Shown: positions 20,953 through 34,100 of the stretch, one piece after another | Layout of the letters: every line of letters starts with the position of its first letter | Position numbering within the stretch: position 1 is the first letter of the stretch | NCBI GenBank assembly: GCA_023079485.1 | Contig: CM041089.1 | Coordinates: 15,347,660 to 15,411,659, forward strand | Length of the DNA stretch: 64,000 nucleotides | Origin: Archilochus colubris | Taxonomy: Eukaryota > Chordata > Aves > Apodiformes > Trochilidae | Direction: 5' to 3' | Notes under the pieces: model-generated | Database searches by the model: none | Seen by the model: only the letters and a program-made list of their open reading frames with translations | What the model was told of the DNA's origin: nothing | Position numbers and translations under genes: made by a program

Positions 20953-23900
20953 CTGCAAGGAGAAACACGGCTGCCACGTTAGGAGAGGGGGTGCCTGGTC
21001 TGCAAATGGAGCTGAGAGGGAAGCCCCCCTCCTCCCCCTTCTGCTGGGAAAGGCAGAAAACTGCAAAGCACAGCCTCATTTCTCAGACACTGAGCATTCC
21101 TCATGGCTCCTGCACACCTCTGGAGCACCCAAACACTGCAGGATGGAGACCCCGAGGTCTGGGATCCAGCTGACTGTTACCCAGAGCTGCCTAACTCTGA
21201 AAGGCAAAGCAGAAGGGGGACAGTCCTGAAGGTTTATTGTCTTTGAAGATGCTTGATTTCAGGAGAGATGGAGGATGGGAAGAGGCAAAACCCCCTTCAC
21301 TGCTATTCTGGATGCAAAAAGGAGTGAGGTAAAAACAAGAAGTCAGCACCAGGGATGTAACATGTTTTTAACATAGCTTTATGAAATCAGTCACAGATTA
21401 TTTCACTCCAGGACCACTCTGCACTCTCATCTCAAGCTTGCAGATGTACCACCTTGGCAAGCCTGGCTTGGAAAAGGGAAGTTAGATGTGGAGATGGGCT
21501 GTATGCCCCTAGGAGGCTGTCAGGGGCTTTCTTACCTTCTTCCCACTCAGCATACTGACTACCCTGGGACTCTGGCCAGAGAAAATTGAACCTGCTTCAT
21601 TCTGTCACCCCATACTGTGCTCCACATCCACTGCCTTTTATGGTTCAATGCTCTGGGGTCTCAAAGATGAGATAGCCTCAAACCATGAAACTTGGTCTAA
21701 ATATACAGCATGGAACTTCACCACCCAGACCTGCTTAACTTCATACTCTCCACTAGTAATGAAGATTACTTTAGAATGTGTGAAATAATCCATCAAACTG
21801 AACACAAAATTACTGTGATGCACTGCAATCCTTCAGCCTGACCATCTGGATGCAGACTTTACACATTCCCTTTACACATTCCCAAAACCTAAGGAGGTAA
21901 GGGAGTGTTACTGATAAGAAAACAATAGATAGGGGCTGTATCAATCAAAAGTAAACCTTAAAGTAGCCAATTTAAAAGGTCTTGTCTTCCAGAAGTGCTC
22001 AGCAATGTCTCAAATTTGCCTCATATCTCAAGATGGTGACTCAAAATCATCAGATAGATTTGAAAGCCCTGGTCAATATGGTTCAGGTATCAATGCCCAG
22101 GGGAGTCCCAGTCTTCCCAAACCTGCTGTTAGCTCCTTGTCTTCACTCCCAAGGCTGCATTAAACCTCAAACCACATGGCAGGTTTGAGATGGTGGCACA
22201 AGCACCCCCTATGCCTTCCCCCTCCTCTGCTGTGCTGCCCATCTGAAGCAGGACAGGGCATCCTTGCCCCATGGGGGACCACGGGAGACCACGGGATGCT
22301 GGCATGAATGGTGCTGACTGGGAATGGTGAGGAGGGTCAGACCTACATTTCTGCAGCACTGTGCACTTGCCCTGACCCTTCAGATGGAGAAAATTCATCT
22401 TCTCCCACCTGCTCCCTTAAATTTCTGCTCCAACTCCACTGAGAAAGAGGAACTTGAACTCAGGAAGATTACAAAACCCCCAAGGTTTAAATAGAAATCC
22501 ACACTCATTGGGCTGCACTGGACCCTGCCCACTGAAGGTCACCCCAGGGTCAAATACTCCTCAGTTGCAGTCACTTACAAGCTCTGGGGAAGCCACCCAA
22601 AATGCATTGGGTAGAGGGAACATTAGCTTACGGTTTCCCTGTCCCAGTGCCACCAGACACAGCGTGCAACACCATTGCACAAGGGCTAAACTCCTTCCCA
22701 GAGCTAAACCACTCCAACCGAGCTCACCAGCCCTGTTCCTGGTACCAACCGTGGCACCAAAGACCACTCTGGACCCTGCCTGCATCTGATGCATTTGCTA
22801 ATGGAGCAAAGATCTAGTGGGCAGATCAGAATTTTGCAGCTTCAGTCCCCAACTGATTGGGACTTTAAACCACTCCAGACACAACAGCCTCTTGAAAAAG
22901 CCCTTTTCTGAGCTGCTGTCTCAGCAGCAGGAATCCCCACCCAAGGCTTCTTATCCCTCTGGGATGGGAAGAGACATTTGCTGTGAGTGACAGTGACAGT
23001 GACAGCCTGAAAGGAGCAAATGCTGACTGACCATTCCCACCACCCCTGCTAGCCAAGAGGATGGCTGCTTCACAGCTCAACACAAAGGGATCTTGAGGGT
23101 CTGCAGAAACTCTGCAGCCAGCTCCCACCTTTCACACAGAGCAGGAAGAGCTGCAAAACACATGGCAACTGCAGAGAAAGGCCTGCAGCAGTTCAGATGG
23201 ATCTCACTCTGCAGCTGGTGCTGATGTTGAAGCAGCTGCCACAATGATGCTCAAGAGGAAATCCACAACACTACCCAGTTGTAAGGCTTGCTAAGGTAGT
23301 GAGAAATGCCTGACCTCACTATGGGGAAGAGAAGACACGAGTCCTTGATTAGGGGAGACCTCCCTGGAGACCACCCCAGTGGAAGGCACTGCTTGGTCTG
23401 TCTCTTTAGAACCCTCCTGGTCCACACTGCTGCCAGGAGAGAAGGGCTGAGGTGTTCACCCAGAGCAGCTTATGGGTCTCCCCTTGCTCTGGACCCCAGC
23501 TGAGCTCAGCTAAGCACTGGAGGGGCAACCACAAACCAGCAAGCCTGGCACATCATCACCCCACCCCAGCGGTCTGAGCTCTGGCTCCTCACAGCCTGTC
23601 TTCCTGCTCCACACCCATCCAAGCAGCAGGAGAAATGAGGGAGGAAAAAAGCTATTGCTCCCTATCACTTGCAACTTGCCCAATCTATGGACAGGAACTC
23701 TGCAGCATTGCTGTTTGCCCACTCACACCTTAACCAGAAGGTGCTAACTTGGCCAACTCTTGCCTGGTCTGTGTGTCACCCTCACCCTGGCAGGGGCAGG
23801 AGAGATTCTACAGCTTGCAGAGGATGGCAAGTTCAGTCCAGCCAACTGCTTCATACTAAAGCTCCAAAACACATTCTAATGTGGAGCCAAAGTGTGGGGA

Positions 23901-26900
23901 ATGATGGACACGTCTGGCCATGAGAGATGCCTGAATTAATGCTTGCTAAAATCAGTGATCAGACAAGGTCTCTTCCTTTCCCAAAGGATCCATAGTGAAG
24001 CTCTTCATAGGGAATGTGCAGCTCCAACTGCTCATCAGGGCACACGCCAATGCCACAGGAGAGCCTGGCCAGAGTCTGCAGGGAAAGCAGGCATTTCCAT
24101 ATGAAGAAGCTTTGTTACAGAGCTGGGCAGCTACTCTTATCCTTAGGCTGACTGTACCAACACCATCTCCTGGCTCACCAACACCAACTCCCAGCTCCCC
24201 TTTATGCTCCTTGCTCCTGAACATGGGAAGAGCAAGGCTGCTCATCAGTGTACACACAGGTACCTGTTACCCAGTGCCACATGAACATCACCACCACTAC
24301 CTGGGCTGGTTCCAAGAAGAGATACCCCTAAGACTACGTTTCTGGTTCTCCTGGAAAAAAAGGAGGCAGGGAAGAGAGAGTGAGGCTCCTGCAGGAGAGA
24401 TAATAACACACTCCCACTTTTCATGCTCCACGTGGGGACATACTGGACAGAGGCTTACAGCCTGTTGGGTGTTGTGGAAGATTCTCCTGATGAGATGACT
24501 TCTCAAGGAAGATAAGCAAAGAGTTTCTATTTTTCAGTTTCTATTTTCGTCCCAGAGAGAGCTAAACACAAAGAAAGAGGAAAACATGAAAGCTCAGCCT
24601 CCCAGTTGCATGCTGAGGGAGGGTTTTGCTCATCAAGATCAGAAAGTTAAGCAATCCAGGTCACTGTCTGGGGTTTTCTCTGCTTGTCCAAATTCACTGC
24701 CTCTGCAGTACTCAGCTGGTGAAGCCCCTAAAAGCCATGCAGGGCTGCTGGACAAACAGCTGAGTGAGGGAGCAAGAAGAGGTGTTGAGGAGAATTGCTG
24801 AGGAAGAGGAGAGCTGGGATCCGTGTGCCAAGCCAAGAGGCTGCTGCATTTCCTGAGCTCCTGGATTTCCTGCTGCAGTGACAGGGATTCTGGCTCCCAT
24901 TCAGAGCTGTCTAGGAAAGCCTCGCTGAGTGCTTCCACCTGGCAGAGGCGACTGCTCCCAGCCCAGTAGCCAGATCAACACAGTTCCACCAACCAAGAAG
25001 TTTCTGCTTTGTGCAGGAAGCCAGGAGAGCAAGCAACCAGCCCGGGTGAGCACCAGCATCCTACCTTTGTCTTGCAGGGAGGGGATGAAGGTGTAGGTGA
25101 GGGCAGAAGGCACATCTCCATCTCTTCTCCCCCGCCTCTGCATGCTGGGCAGCATGGAGGCTTCACCTGCAGAAGCAAAGACCAAGATGCTTGGTGCAAG
25201 TTTTCAAGGGGCTAAGACTTAAAGCAGGTGGAGGCATCAAGGTTACACATTACAAGGTTACAGAGACCCAGGAATGTCCTGTGAAGGACAAAGTGATGTT
25301 CTTCACAGTCCCTTGACTCCAGCACAGTTTCATCAGCAGGGAGAGAAGCAGTTTTGGGGACCTGACTGTGAAACCTCCAGAAACTCAGCAGAAGCAGTGG
25401 TGAGGAACTCAAAGGGCATCAGTACATCCTATCAAACCACCACTGTTTACAGAAAAGCTCAGGTGTCAAACAGGGACTGAGAGGGGACTTCCAATACATT
25501 CACAATGAGGGAGGCTCCCATTCCAACAGTGTTCCCACAGGATCACTGAAGGAACCCACTCAGTCTCCTCCCTTCCTTCCCATCACCTTTTTTCTCACCC
25601 AGGATGGACACCAAGCCCAGAGTCAGGTTCCTGAGCAGCACTATACTGAGGCAAGTCAATACACAGGTTTTTACAGCTGGTTTTCAACATTTACCCTCTA
25701 CTTGTCCATTCATAAAGTCTTTGCATTTAAAGACATCAGAAATCAGTTTCACTTCTGCAAATCTCTTTGAACACATCTCAGATTGGGTGCCCTCTCCTCC
25801 CCAAGCCCTGTCCATAGGAACCAAAGTACCCTTAGACCACAAATAGTACAGTGTCTGATTTTATTTTCCCTATTTTACAGAAGTGCTCTGCAATCCTTCA
25901 GCAGAGCACCACTCACCACAGCCTTTAACCAGCAGCCCACCATGTCTGCAAGCCAGGAGTCCTACTTGGTGGTTTTAGAAAACAAAGCAAAACTTGCTGG
26001 CTTACCCTGGTGACTGCCCAGGCTCCTCCATTTGCTCATACACAGGCATCTCAGTGTCACAAAATGCAGCCCCTGAAGGGTCCCATGGTGTGAAATGCCA
26101 TCACTCATTTTCATTCAAAGCTCAAAATACTGATGTTCTCTGTTAGGCCTGCCCAGCCTAAATGACATGAGGCAAACAACATTGGAAAGCTGATGTTCTG
26201 CTGCAAACCATGGCCTACCCCATGCTTCATTTTAACTTACTTGTTGCTTTTTAAATGAACAAATCTAACCCAATGTCCTGCTTGTTGGCTTGCTGAGTGC
26301 ACACCTGCAAAGTGAGAAAATGTAGCCCACAAATAAAAAAAAGAGAGATGCCAAGGATGGATAAATGTTGCCAATGGTGGCCCTGCTTTGGAGAAACAGC
26401 TTGCAGATAGCACATACCTTCTGTTAGGGGAAAAAAGAAAAGCCTGATAGGATCAGGATGGCTTCTTCCATCCTCTGCAAGCCCTCCAAGATCTGAAGGA
26501 AGCCAGCAGCCTGTCCCAGGAGACTGAACACAAAAATACTGCTCCAGAGAAAAATAAGAAAAGACATAAGGAATGATGCCATCATTACTCCATGTAGGAG
26601 GCTGAAAACACAGGCACATATTCAAGCAGAAACCTGGAAGGAAGAATAGCAGAAGGCTGAGGGCAGGTTGAAGACACAGACAGGTCTGCAAGAGAGGGAT
26701 TGCCTCCCCACTGCAGCCAGAAATATGTCCCAGCAGCAAGACGCAAGCCAAGGCTCTGCATGAGCTCCTGAACAGGCATGGACAGGTCCCTGCACCAGAA
26801 GCAGCCCTTGCACACCTTCCAGCTGAAGCACCTCTGGAAACCTCTGCCAGGGACTGCCCAACCACAAAGCTCTTGTGAAGTTCTTGCTCACCACTCCTCT

Positions 26901-27278
26901 CCAGAGGAGGTGGAAGGACATCCTCACCAAACCTGTGGCCTCTTTTCTGTTTCCTGATCCCTGCTTCTGCTGTCTGATAGCTTAGACAAAGCTGCTTTAT
27001 CACCAGCTACTAGCAAGAAGCAGATTTGGCAAGAGGATTCTTGCTTTCCCTCTCAACTAATAAACACTCTTAAAAAAAAAAAATCTTGGTTGCCAGCTTA
27101 CTCTAAGAAAAACAACTGGAAGGCAGCTGCCTAAACCACCCAAAACAGCAAACAACTTACACAAGTCAGTAACACAATCAAACCAAAGAACTCTGGATAA
27201 AGGAATTGCCCTTCTCAGCCTCTACAGGCCACCAAATTTACTGCACTCCAAGGAAAGAGCAGCAGATCCCTCATCTGG
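20953..27278 (-). other. Proximal part of the presumed HRAS first intron
   Basis: No conserved coding segment is recognised. A 250-codon minus-strand frame at 26251-27003 lacks a recognisable domain and is most likely chance. A short (CAGTGA)n-like run lies near 22983-23005. Confidence 0.5.
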
Positions 27279-27699
27279 TGAAGGGATCCAGCAGAATTCC
27301 TGTGAGGAAGGGCTGAGGGAGCTGGGGGTGTTGAGGCTGGAGAAGAGGAGGCTCAGGGGAGACCTCATCACTCTCTCCAACTCCCTGAAAGGAGGTTGGA
27401 GCCAGGGGAGGGGTCGGGCTCTTTTCCCAGGCAACTTTCAACAAGACAAGAGGGCAGGGTCTCAAGTTGTGCCAGGGGAGGTTTAGGTTGGAGATGAGAA
27501 AGAATTTCTTTCTGGAGAGGGTGATCAGGCATTGGAATGGGCTGCCCAGGGAAGTAGTGGATTCTCCGTGTCTGGAGAGATTTCCAAAGAGCCTGGATGT
27601 GGCACTGAGTGCCATGGGCTGGGAACCACGGGGAGAGCAGATCAAGGGTTGGACTTGGTGATCTCTGAGGTCCCTTCCAACCCAGCTGATTCTATGATC
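27279..27699 (+). mobile_element. CR1 LINE, 3' fragment (copy b)
   Basis: 5'-truncated CR1 in plus orientation, starting at GTGAAGGGATCCAGCAG and ending CCCAGCTGATTCTATGATCT. It is nearly identical to the 3' half of copy a (8497-8925), which implies recent, related insertions. It is antisense to HRAS within the presumed first intron. Confidence 0.93.
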
Positions 27700-30591
27700 T
27701 CAGGAGCTTGTATACCAGGGCTGCCCATGGCCATGTCTGCAGCAGGGAACTGGCAGGTGCTGGGATGTGTTTGCAAATGGCATCTTCATCTCCCACCATC
27801 CCCACGCCCCCTGAAGCCAGGAGCCTGTCCCACCAACCAGCCAAGCCAACCCCCCAGAGACAAAGCATGCTGCTCTGCAGGGTATTTACTGCCAGTTCAT
27901 GGAAAGGTCTGGAGGAAACAGGCAAATGATATGCCCTGCTCTGCTGCTGAACAGAGACCCTAAAAAACATAAAATCACAAGCAGATGAGACAGCAGCTGG
28001 GCTAGCATCCAGCTGAAACCACCACTTGTCTGCATCTGGCAGGGCCAAGAGTTTGAAGAAAATCAAAGAGGGTTTTTAAATTAAACCTGTGATTTATGAG
28101 CAAACACTTAAATTCTAGATGAGCAAGAGGAGTTTGTGTAAGGAAAGAGAGTCTGGAGCTTTGTCTGAAAGCCTGGTAAAGGTGGATGTGTGAACACACC
28201 CCAAAGCAGGCTGGGACAACAGGGGACAATTCTGTAAAACTGAGCTCCTATTTTGCAGTCAGTATTTAAGAACTAGTGTTGGTTCTGCCAATGCATGTGG
28301 GAAACAGGGGCAGGGGAGGACCAGCTCTTGCTGCTAAGATGCAGAAGACTTAAAAACATCCAGAACTCCTCTGCTTTAATCTCCTCCCCAGTCTCCCAAG
28401 GCAAAGCAAGTGGTTCAGAGACAGACACTTTCCTGCCTGGGCTGGCAGCTCTCCATCTTGCCCTGGAAAAGAGCAAGGCCTCCCATCCTTTTTCAGCAAA
28501 GCAAATTAAGAACATACTTTGTGCAATGGAGAGGCTAAGGTGGAGTTCGAGACAAGTGTCAGCTTTTCAATTTCTTTGCATTAAAATCCCATCTATAAAA
28601 TTAAATGGGAGAGGTGAAAAGCAGCATGATGTACTTTGGGAGTATGAAGAGATGGACAGGCACCCAGGAATGTTTAAAGCAAGACCCACAAAATGTGTGG
28701 CAGGCAACCACAAACTCAGGCTCTGAGCAACCTGTTGAACTGCTACACTCAGTACCAAACTGTACTGATTTTCCCACAAGTAGAAACTTGGACCACACAA
28801 GTCTGTAGTGATGGTTTCAGTGTATCTCTGTACCTACCAACAGGGAGAGAGCATCATGTTTTGGGGTAAATGCTGTCCTGCAAGGCGGTGGAATTAAAAG
28901 AAATGCTGTCTCCAGGCTGGTTTCCTGAAGTACCCAATACCTGGTCCTCTTGGTGGCAAAAGGAAGAGTTGCAGGGAAGCTTCTAGGGAAAGGCACTGGT
29001 CCTGTCACCACACTACAGCAGGTCACAGGCACCTGGCTGTCTCCTGCAGCATCATAAGAAGGGACAATTTCATCCCTGAGCTGCAAGAGATGGAGTACCC
29101 ATTGCTGGAGCTGGTGGCCATGCATGAGCAGAAAACTCCTACCTGTACAGATAGGCAAGGGATGCAAGCAAGCCCAGGTGCTGGCCCAAAGTCATCACTG
29201 GATGGTAAAGATAGGAAATAAAATATTCAGGCCACATGACCTCCCATCCAAGGGCTTCATGCGAGATAAAAAGATCCCAAGCAGGATCCAAGCTGGAAGT
29301 TCCCAAGCTTCCAAGTTTTGGAAGAGAAAACTGTTGGTCTCCTGCTGGGTCTTTGTGCTTGGCACCTCCCCAGCTTCCCTGGGCAGAGCTGGTTGGGGAG
29401 GAAGGGAACCTCATGCAGGAAAGCCCAGAGTGCTCTAAGAGGCACCCTTCTCCCCAATTATCCTCACCCACAGCTGGGTCATGGGTGGAAGTGGCCAGGA
29501 CAGTGACGCTCTGAGGCTCAGAAAACCAATGGAAGATTCCCAGTGAGGCTGGGAGGAGGGGCAGCTGAGCACTGCTGACATTTCCCTCACTCAAAGCCCA
29601 GCTTCAAGAAAGGGGGAAGACACTGGGATAAAGTGGCCTTGTACCTCACTTAAGAAAAAGACCAGTCCCAACCTGAGCCCCACTGAGCATCTTTTTTTTT
29701 TTTTTTTTTTTTTTTTTTCCAGACAGAGGATAGAGCAGCAGAGGTGCAATAATGTCATCTCCATGGGCTAGCTGTGGGTAAGGACAGTCCATCCTGGGAT
29801 GATTTGGGATGAGGGAATAAGGCTGAGTTTCCTTCTTGCCTTTCCATTCCCAGTGGGACAGCAATAAAAAGCTAGGAGCTTAAAAGAGCAGCTTGAGTGA
29901 CCCCAAACAGGCAAAACTGGATACTGCCAGAGTATCTTCTTTCCTAGTAAGCCACTTCATTTACATGATCCAATATAACTATGATACTTCTGTGTTCATT
30001 TAGCCCTTGCAGCACCTCTGCAGGCACCCACCCTTGTTTATTTGAAGAGCAGGGACAAAGGGGAAGAGAGCACCACAGCAAAAAGCAAACCTGCAGGACA
30101 CACTCCAGCAAATCTGGGAGAAAGAGCTGTGGACAAAGCATTAAAAAAGCAAGCAGTGGGGCATCTCATGGAGCCAACAACCAGGGGTCAGCAGGAAGAG
30201 GAGAGAAAAGGCAGCAAGCATGCACCTGCTTCTGGGACCTCATCCCTGCTCTCCTTTCCCCTAGGATGTGTCATTAGCAGGGTGACAAAATGCTGTCAGA
30301 AGCATGAATATGCATCAGTCATTCTGCAATAGATACCCAAGGTCACACTGCTGATTTATGGGGCTGGCAGCTGCAGCATCAGTCCAGTGCAGCCCAGAGA
30401 GATGGGGACACTGCACGACTGACAAGGAGGTCTGGAGAAGACCTCCAAACCGAGCTCTTCAGCAGCTAAGGCACAGGAATTAGTCACACCCAGATAAGAA
30501 GCCAGGCAGAACCAACCCATGCATTTTTTGTGCCATGCTGAGCAACCATCACACACTGACAGAAAGGTCCAAAGGTTAAGGCAGGAGATTT
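27700..30591. other. Presumed HRAS intron sequence without recognised genes
   Basis: Contains a 27-base poly-T run (29692-29718) but no recognised coding, RNA or mobile feature. Confidence 0.5.
29692..29718. repeat. 27-base poly-T tract
   Basis: Uninterrupted T run. On the minus (HRAS) strand it reads as poly-A. No retroposed body adjoining it could be recognised. Length may be affected by sequencing error. Confidence 0.9.
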
Positions 30592-31154
30592 TGTAGTGTA
30601 ACAAGGCAACCAGGTGCCACTAATTGCCAGGGAGTGAGCATGAGCTTGTGTCAAGCCCACCTGTGCCTGATTAGGGTGGGACCCACTGCGCATGAGCAGG
30701 ACCAGGGGCCAATAAAAGGTGAGTCCTGAGACACAGGCTCAGCTCAGTCCTGAGCACACTTTGCAGAGAGGTCAGTTGCTTTTCTCAGCACTGTGTTACC
30801 TTCATTGTGCCACTAGTGCTCATTGCCTTCAGGGTGAGGCTCTGGTGGTGCAGCTGGCTAAGACCCAGTACTGCAATGCTGAGGCCCTGGGTTTGAGACT
30901 CCTCAGAGCCTCACCCTGAGGGTGATGAGCACTAGTGGTGCAATGAAGATAAAACTGTGCTCCAAGAGCGACTGACCTCTCTGCAAAGCGTGCTCAGGAC
31001 TGAGCTGAGCCTGTCTCAGGACTCACCTTTTATTGGCCCCCTGGTCCTGCTCATGTGCAGTGGGTCCCACCCTAATCAGGCACAGGTGGGCTTGACACAA
31101 GCTCATGCCCACTCCCTGGCAATTAGGGGCACCTGGTTGCCTTGTTACACTACA
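30592..31154. mobile_element. 563-bp palindromic LTR-like foldback element with 6-bp target-site duplication
   Basis: Two inverted arms (30592-30844 and 30904-31154) are about 92% identical by eye and almost identical over their outer 175 bases. They flank a 59-base loop. The ends are TGTAGTG...CACTACA, and the element is bounded by AGATTT on both sides (30586-30591 and 31155-31160). TG...CA ends with a 6-bp duplication are typical of integrase-made insertions such as avian alpharetrovirus/ERVK-like LTRs. Each arm carries GGCCAATAAAAGGTGAGTCC, an overlapping CCAAT/AATAAA block like an LTR promoter or polyadenylation region, so the arms look like two LTRs in opposite orientation. A shorter relative lies at 63131-63338. 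No coding sequence is present. A palindromic non-autonomous DNA transposon is the main alternative. Confidence 0.8.
30834..30910 (+). other. tRNA-like sequence in the loop of the palindrome
   Basis: The 77-base stretch begins GAGGCTC and ends GAGCCTC, a perfect 7-bp acceptor-like stem, though this stem is also part of the palindrome arms. It contains TGGTGCAGCTGG, which fits the pol III box A pattern, a CAGTA...TGCTG anticodon-like hairpin around CTGCAA, and a weak box B-like GGTTTGAGACTC. The T-arm does not pair well, so it is not a functional tRNA gene. It could be a tRNA-derived remnant or chance. Confidence 0.3.
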
Positions 31155-34100
31155 AGATTTCAGTTTGGATCAGAATATTTTGTTAAGTTTGGGTTCTGGA
31201 TTACCCAAGCCTCACTCTGTTCCTCGTGGTAACTCTCAGCCACAACAGGCTGGTTAATGTGATGCTCATGTCCCCTTCCCTCTGCAGCAGGGATATTTGA
31301 AAAATTGGATTGGATTTTAAAAAAATCCAAGCAGTGTTGCTGTGTGCAGGCTATTTACATACATCCCTGTCACAGCAATGCCCTGCTGCAAATACGACTG
31401 AGGATGTAGGGATCACAGCTCTCCATACTCAAAATGGAAGGTTCTCCCTCTTTTTGCCCTGGAGTGGCTCAGGGACACTGCACAGTGACTTGTCCTGTCT
31501 GTCCTGCAGCCATCACAGCCTGGTGACAGAAAATGTGCTACTTCAATTCCAAGGAGCCTCCAGTTCAGGTTCACACATCCCACCTCCCAGGGGAACTCAC
31601 ACTGCAGCAGATCAAGGAAACAGCAGCTCCACCCTGCAACAAGGAAGCCACAGCACTGAGTGACTTGCTGACACAGGAAACATGGTAAAGCTGGGGATTT
31701 CTGCTTTCCCATGTTTGAGCTTTTGCCACAAGACTGTGTGCTTCTCATCACTGATTTTGCAAGGGACAGGAGCTCAGTGCCTACTGCAGAATCTGCTGGC
31801 AGACCTGTGCAAGAGGCAGAAGCAGGAGAGGTTCTTCCAGAGCCTCTCTGGACAGCATCCGGGATTAGGGTGGGCTCAGAGCCAGTACCAGACATACCAG
31901 AGCTGGAAAGAAAACCACAGAAAAGCAAGACATGAAGCCTGGGATAGATGTGGCTCCACCTCAACACTGAAGCCTGAGAAGCTGATTAGCAAATAAAGCC
32001 ACCAAGAAGAGCAGAGCAGCTGAGGCTCTGAAAATGCCTAAAGCTTTGATGTACTTAGATCTTCTTGGAATCCCTGAAATGACTGCCAGTCCCTCAGGGC
32101 ATCCCTGGTAGAAGCAACAAATATTTCCAGATCAGGCCTTGGTGCTGCACTTGTCATGGCCCAACTCTGGAGATCCTGCCCCACCTCCTCAGCTCAGGCA
32201 TGGCCAGAGATGGAGAAAAGGGCAACACAGGGCTCTGATTTCCACCTGACAGCGCTGGCAAGTGCTCCCTCCAGTCACATTAACCAGATGTACTTGTTTG
32301 AAAGAGGTGCAGTTAGGAAGCACACTGTGCCCTGAGCTTCAGGGATGACACCTTGCTGTGGGAGAGTCAGAGTGTGATGGAACAAAAAGATCCAAGAGCT
32401 CTCAACTGCAAACACAAAGAAGAAAACCTGCAGGTCTCCAAATAATGTCTGCAACAGGACATGTCAGCCAGATGCCAGCACAGGTCCAGAGTTGGCCTGG
32501 CAGGTACCTGGTGACCTGACAGCACTCACAGGTGGGATTTCACCCTGTTCTTCAGCACTGGCTTCTCCTGAGGGTACACAAAGTACAGCCCAAAAGATCT
32601 GGGGCATCAGGTGCTAGAGGCACAGCCTGGGGAAAGCAAAACAGGGCAGCATCAACCCAAGTGCACTTTTAGATGAAGCATCTTTTGTCAGGCATAGCAA
32701 TGCACCTTCATCACAGATCAATCTCTGCTGTCAGAGACCAATCAAACGTCCCATGGGAACCCTGCACAGCAACAAGAAAAAAAATCACACACAGTGGGGA
32801 GGGGGAAAAATAAAAATTAATAATAAAAAAAAATTAATTAAAAAAAATTCAAACTTCTAACTGAATTGCACTGTAACTACTGTCATGTAACTTCCTCGGG
32901 GTTGTGTAAGTGATGGCAGGGAATGAAAGATGATGTAAGGGATTCCCAAATAGTCTGTCCAAAATCTTTTTATTCTTTCCAGTGGAAATCATCTTTGGTT
33001 TCAGAGCAGTGCCTCATACTGCTGGATGATTTGCAAACAAAAATGGGGGCTCCTACACTGAAATGTCCACTTAGAAAAATATCTTTCTTAACTCTGTCCC
33101 TGCTGTCCACATGACATTCAAATCTTTATCTTCTGAAGCCACTGATTTCCCTGACACCTTGCAATAATAAGGTCCCCAAGCTATAATCATCACTTGTTTT
33201 TACCAGTCCTGTATACACAGCTTCCCATCTGCTTTCCCAGTGCCCAGCCATCTCCCACTGCCCCCTCAGACCTTCTGACCCTGCTGCTCAAGCACAAGTC
33301 TGCAATGCTGTGAAAACACACATTAAAGAGACAATTTATAAAGAAACACAGCATTTTTCATTGGATTTATTCTTGGGCTTTATAAGGCTCATGCATACAG
33401 TTCTGTATTTGGTCTGAACAAGGTAACCACAAAAGGCAAACTTAGAACTTCAAAGCTGACTTCTCCTGACAGCCCTGAGCTACATAAGATTTTCCAGTCT
33501 CCCAGTGGGAGAGGACAAGCCAAGCTGACAAGTCAGGACAAAATCTGTGAGTCTCAGAACTGAGATCAGAGCTCACAGGATCACCCTAAGGAAAGGGTTA
33601 AAAGTAGTGAAGTCCCACCAGTGAAGCCACTAAAACCAAGACAACCAACACCATCTGAGACCTAACTTGGTCCATTTTAATTTTCAACCCTAGCCCACTT
33701 GGAGCACTCATCCCTTTCAGCATCTTGAGACAGCTGCAAGGTAGACTGAAAAATTCCTGAGAAAAGGAAGGGTTAAAAAGATTCCTTCATTCAGCCACAG
33801 AGAGTGCCTACTGAGCAGCTATAAAACCCAGCAGTCATTAAGGAAAAGGAGGAAGGAGGTGACTGATTTGTTTCAGTCTTCCAGGAGATTATCTGCCAGC
33901 AGGAATTGTACTTTGTACTGGTGGGCACAATCAGCAGCTGAGCATCCACTCCCTTCTCCCACCTCTGGCTCCTAAGGACAAGCAGAGCCTCCCCAAGGAG
34001 TTCCTGCAAGGGAGGCAAGAAAAATAAGCCTGTAGATGTTCTATCAGTCTCTAAGTTCATTCAGCCTAGTTGAGGTGCAGACATCTGTAAGACTGTGCCT

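Noticed and set aside
30834..30910. Functional tRNA gene
   Set aside because: The T-arm does not pair properly, box B is degenerate, and the acceptor-like stem is part of the larger palindrome.
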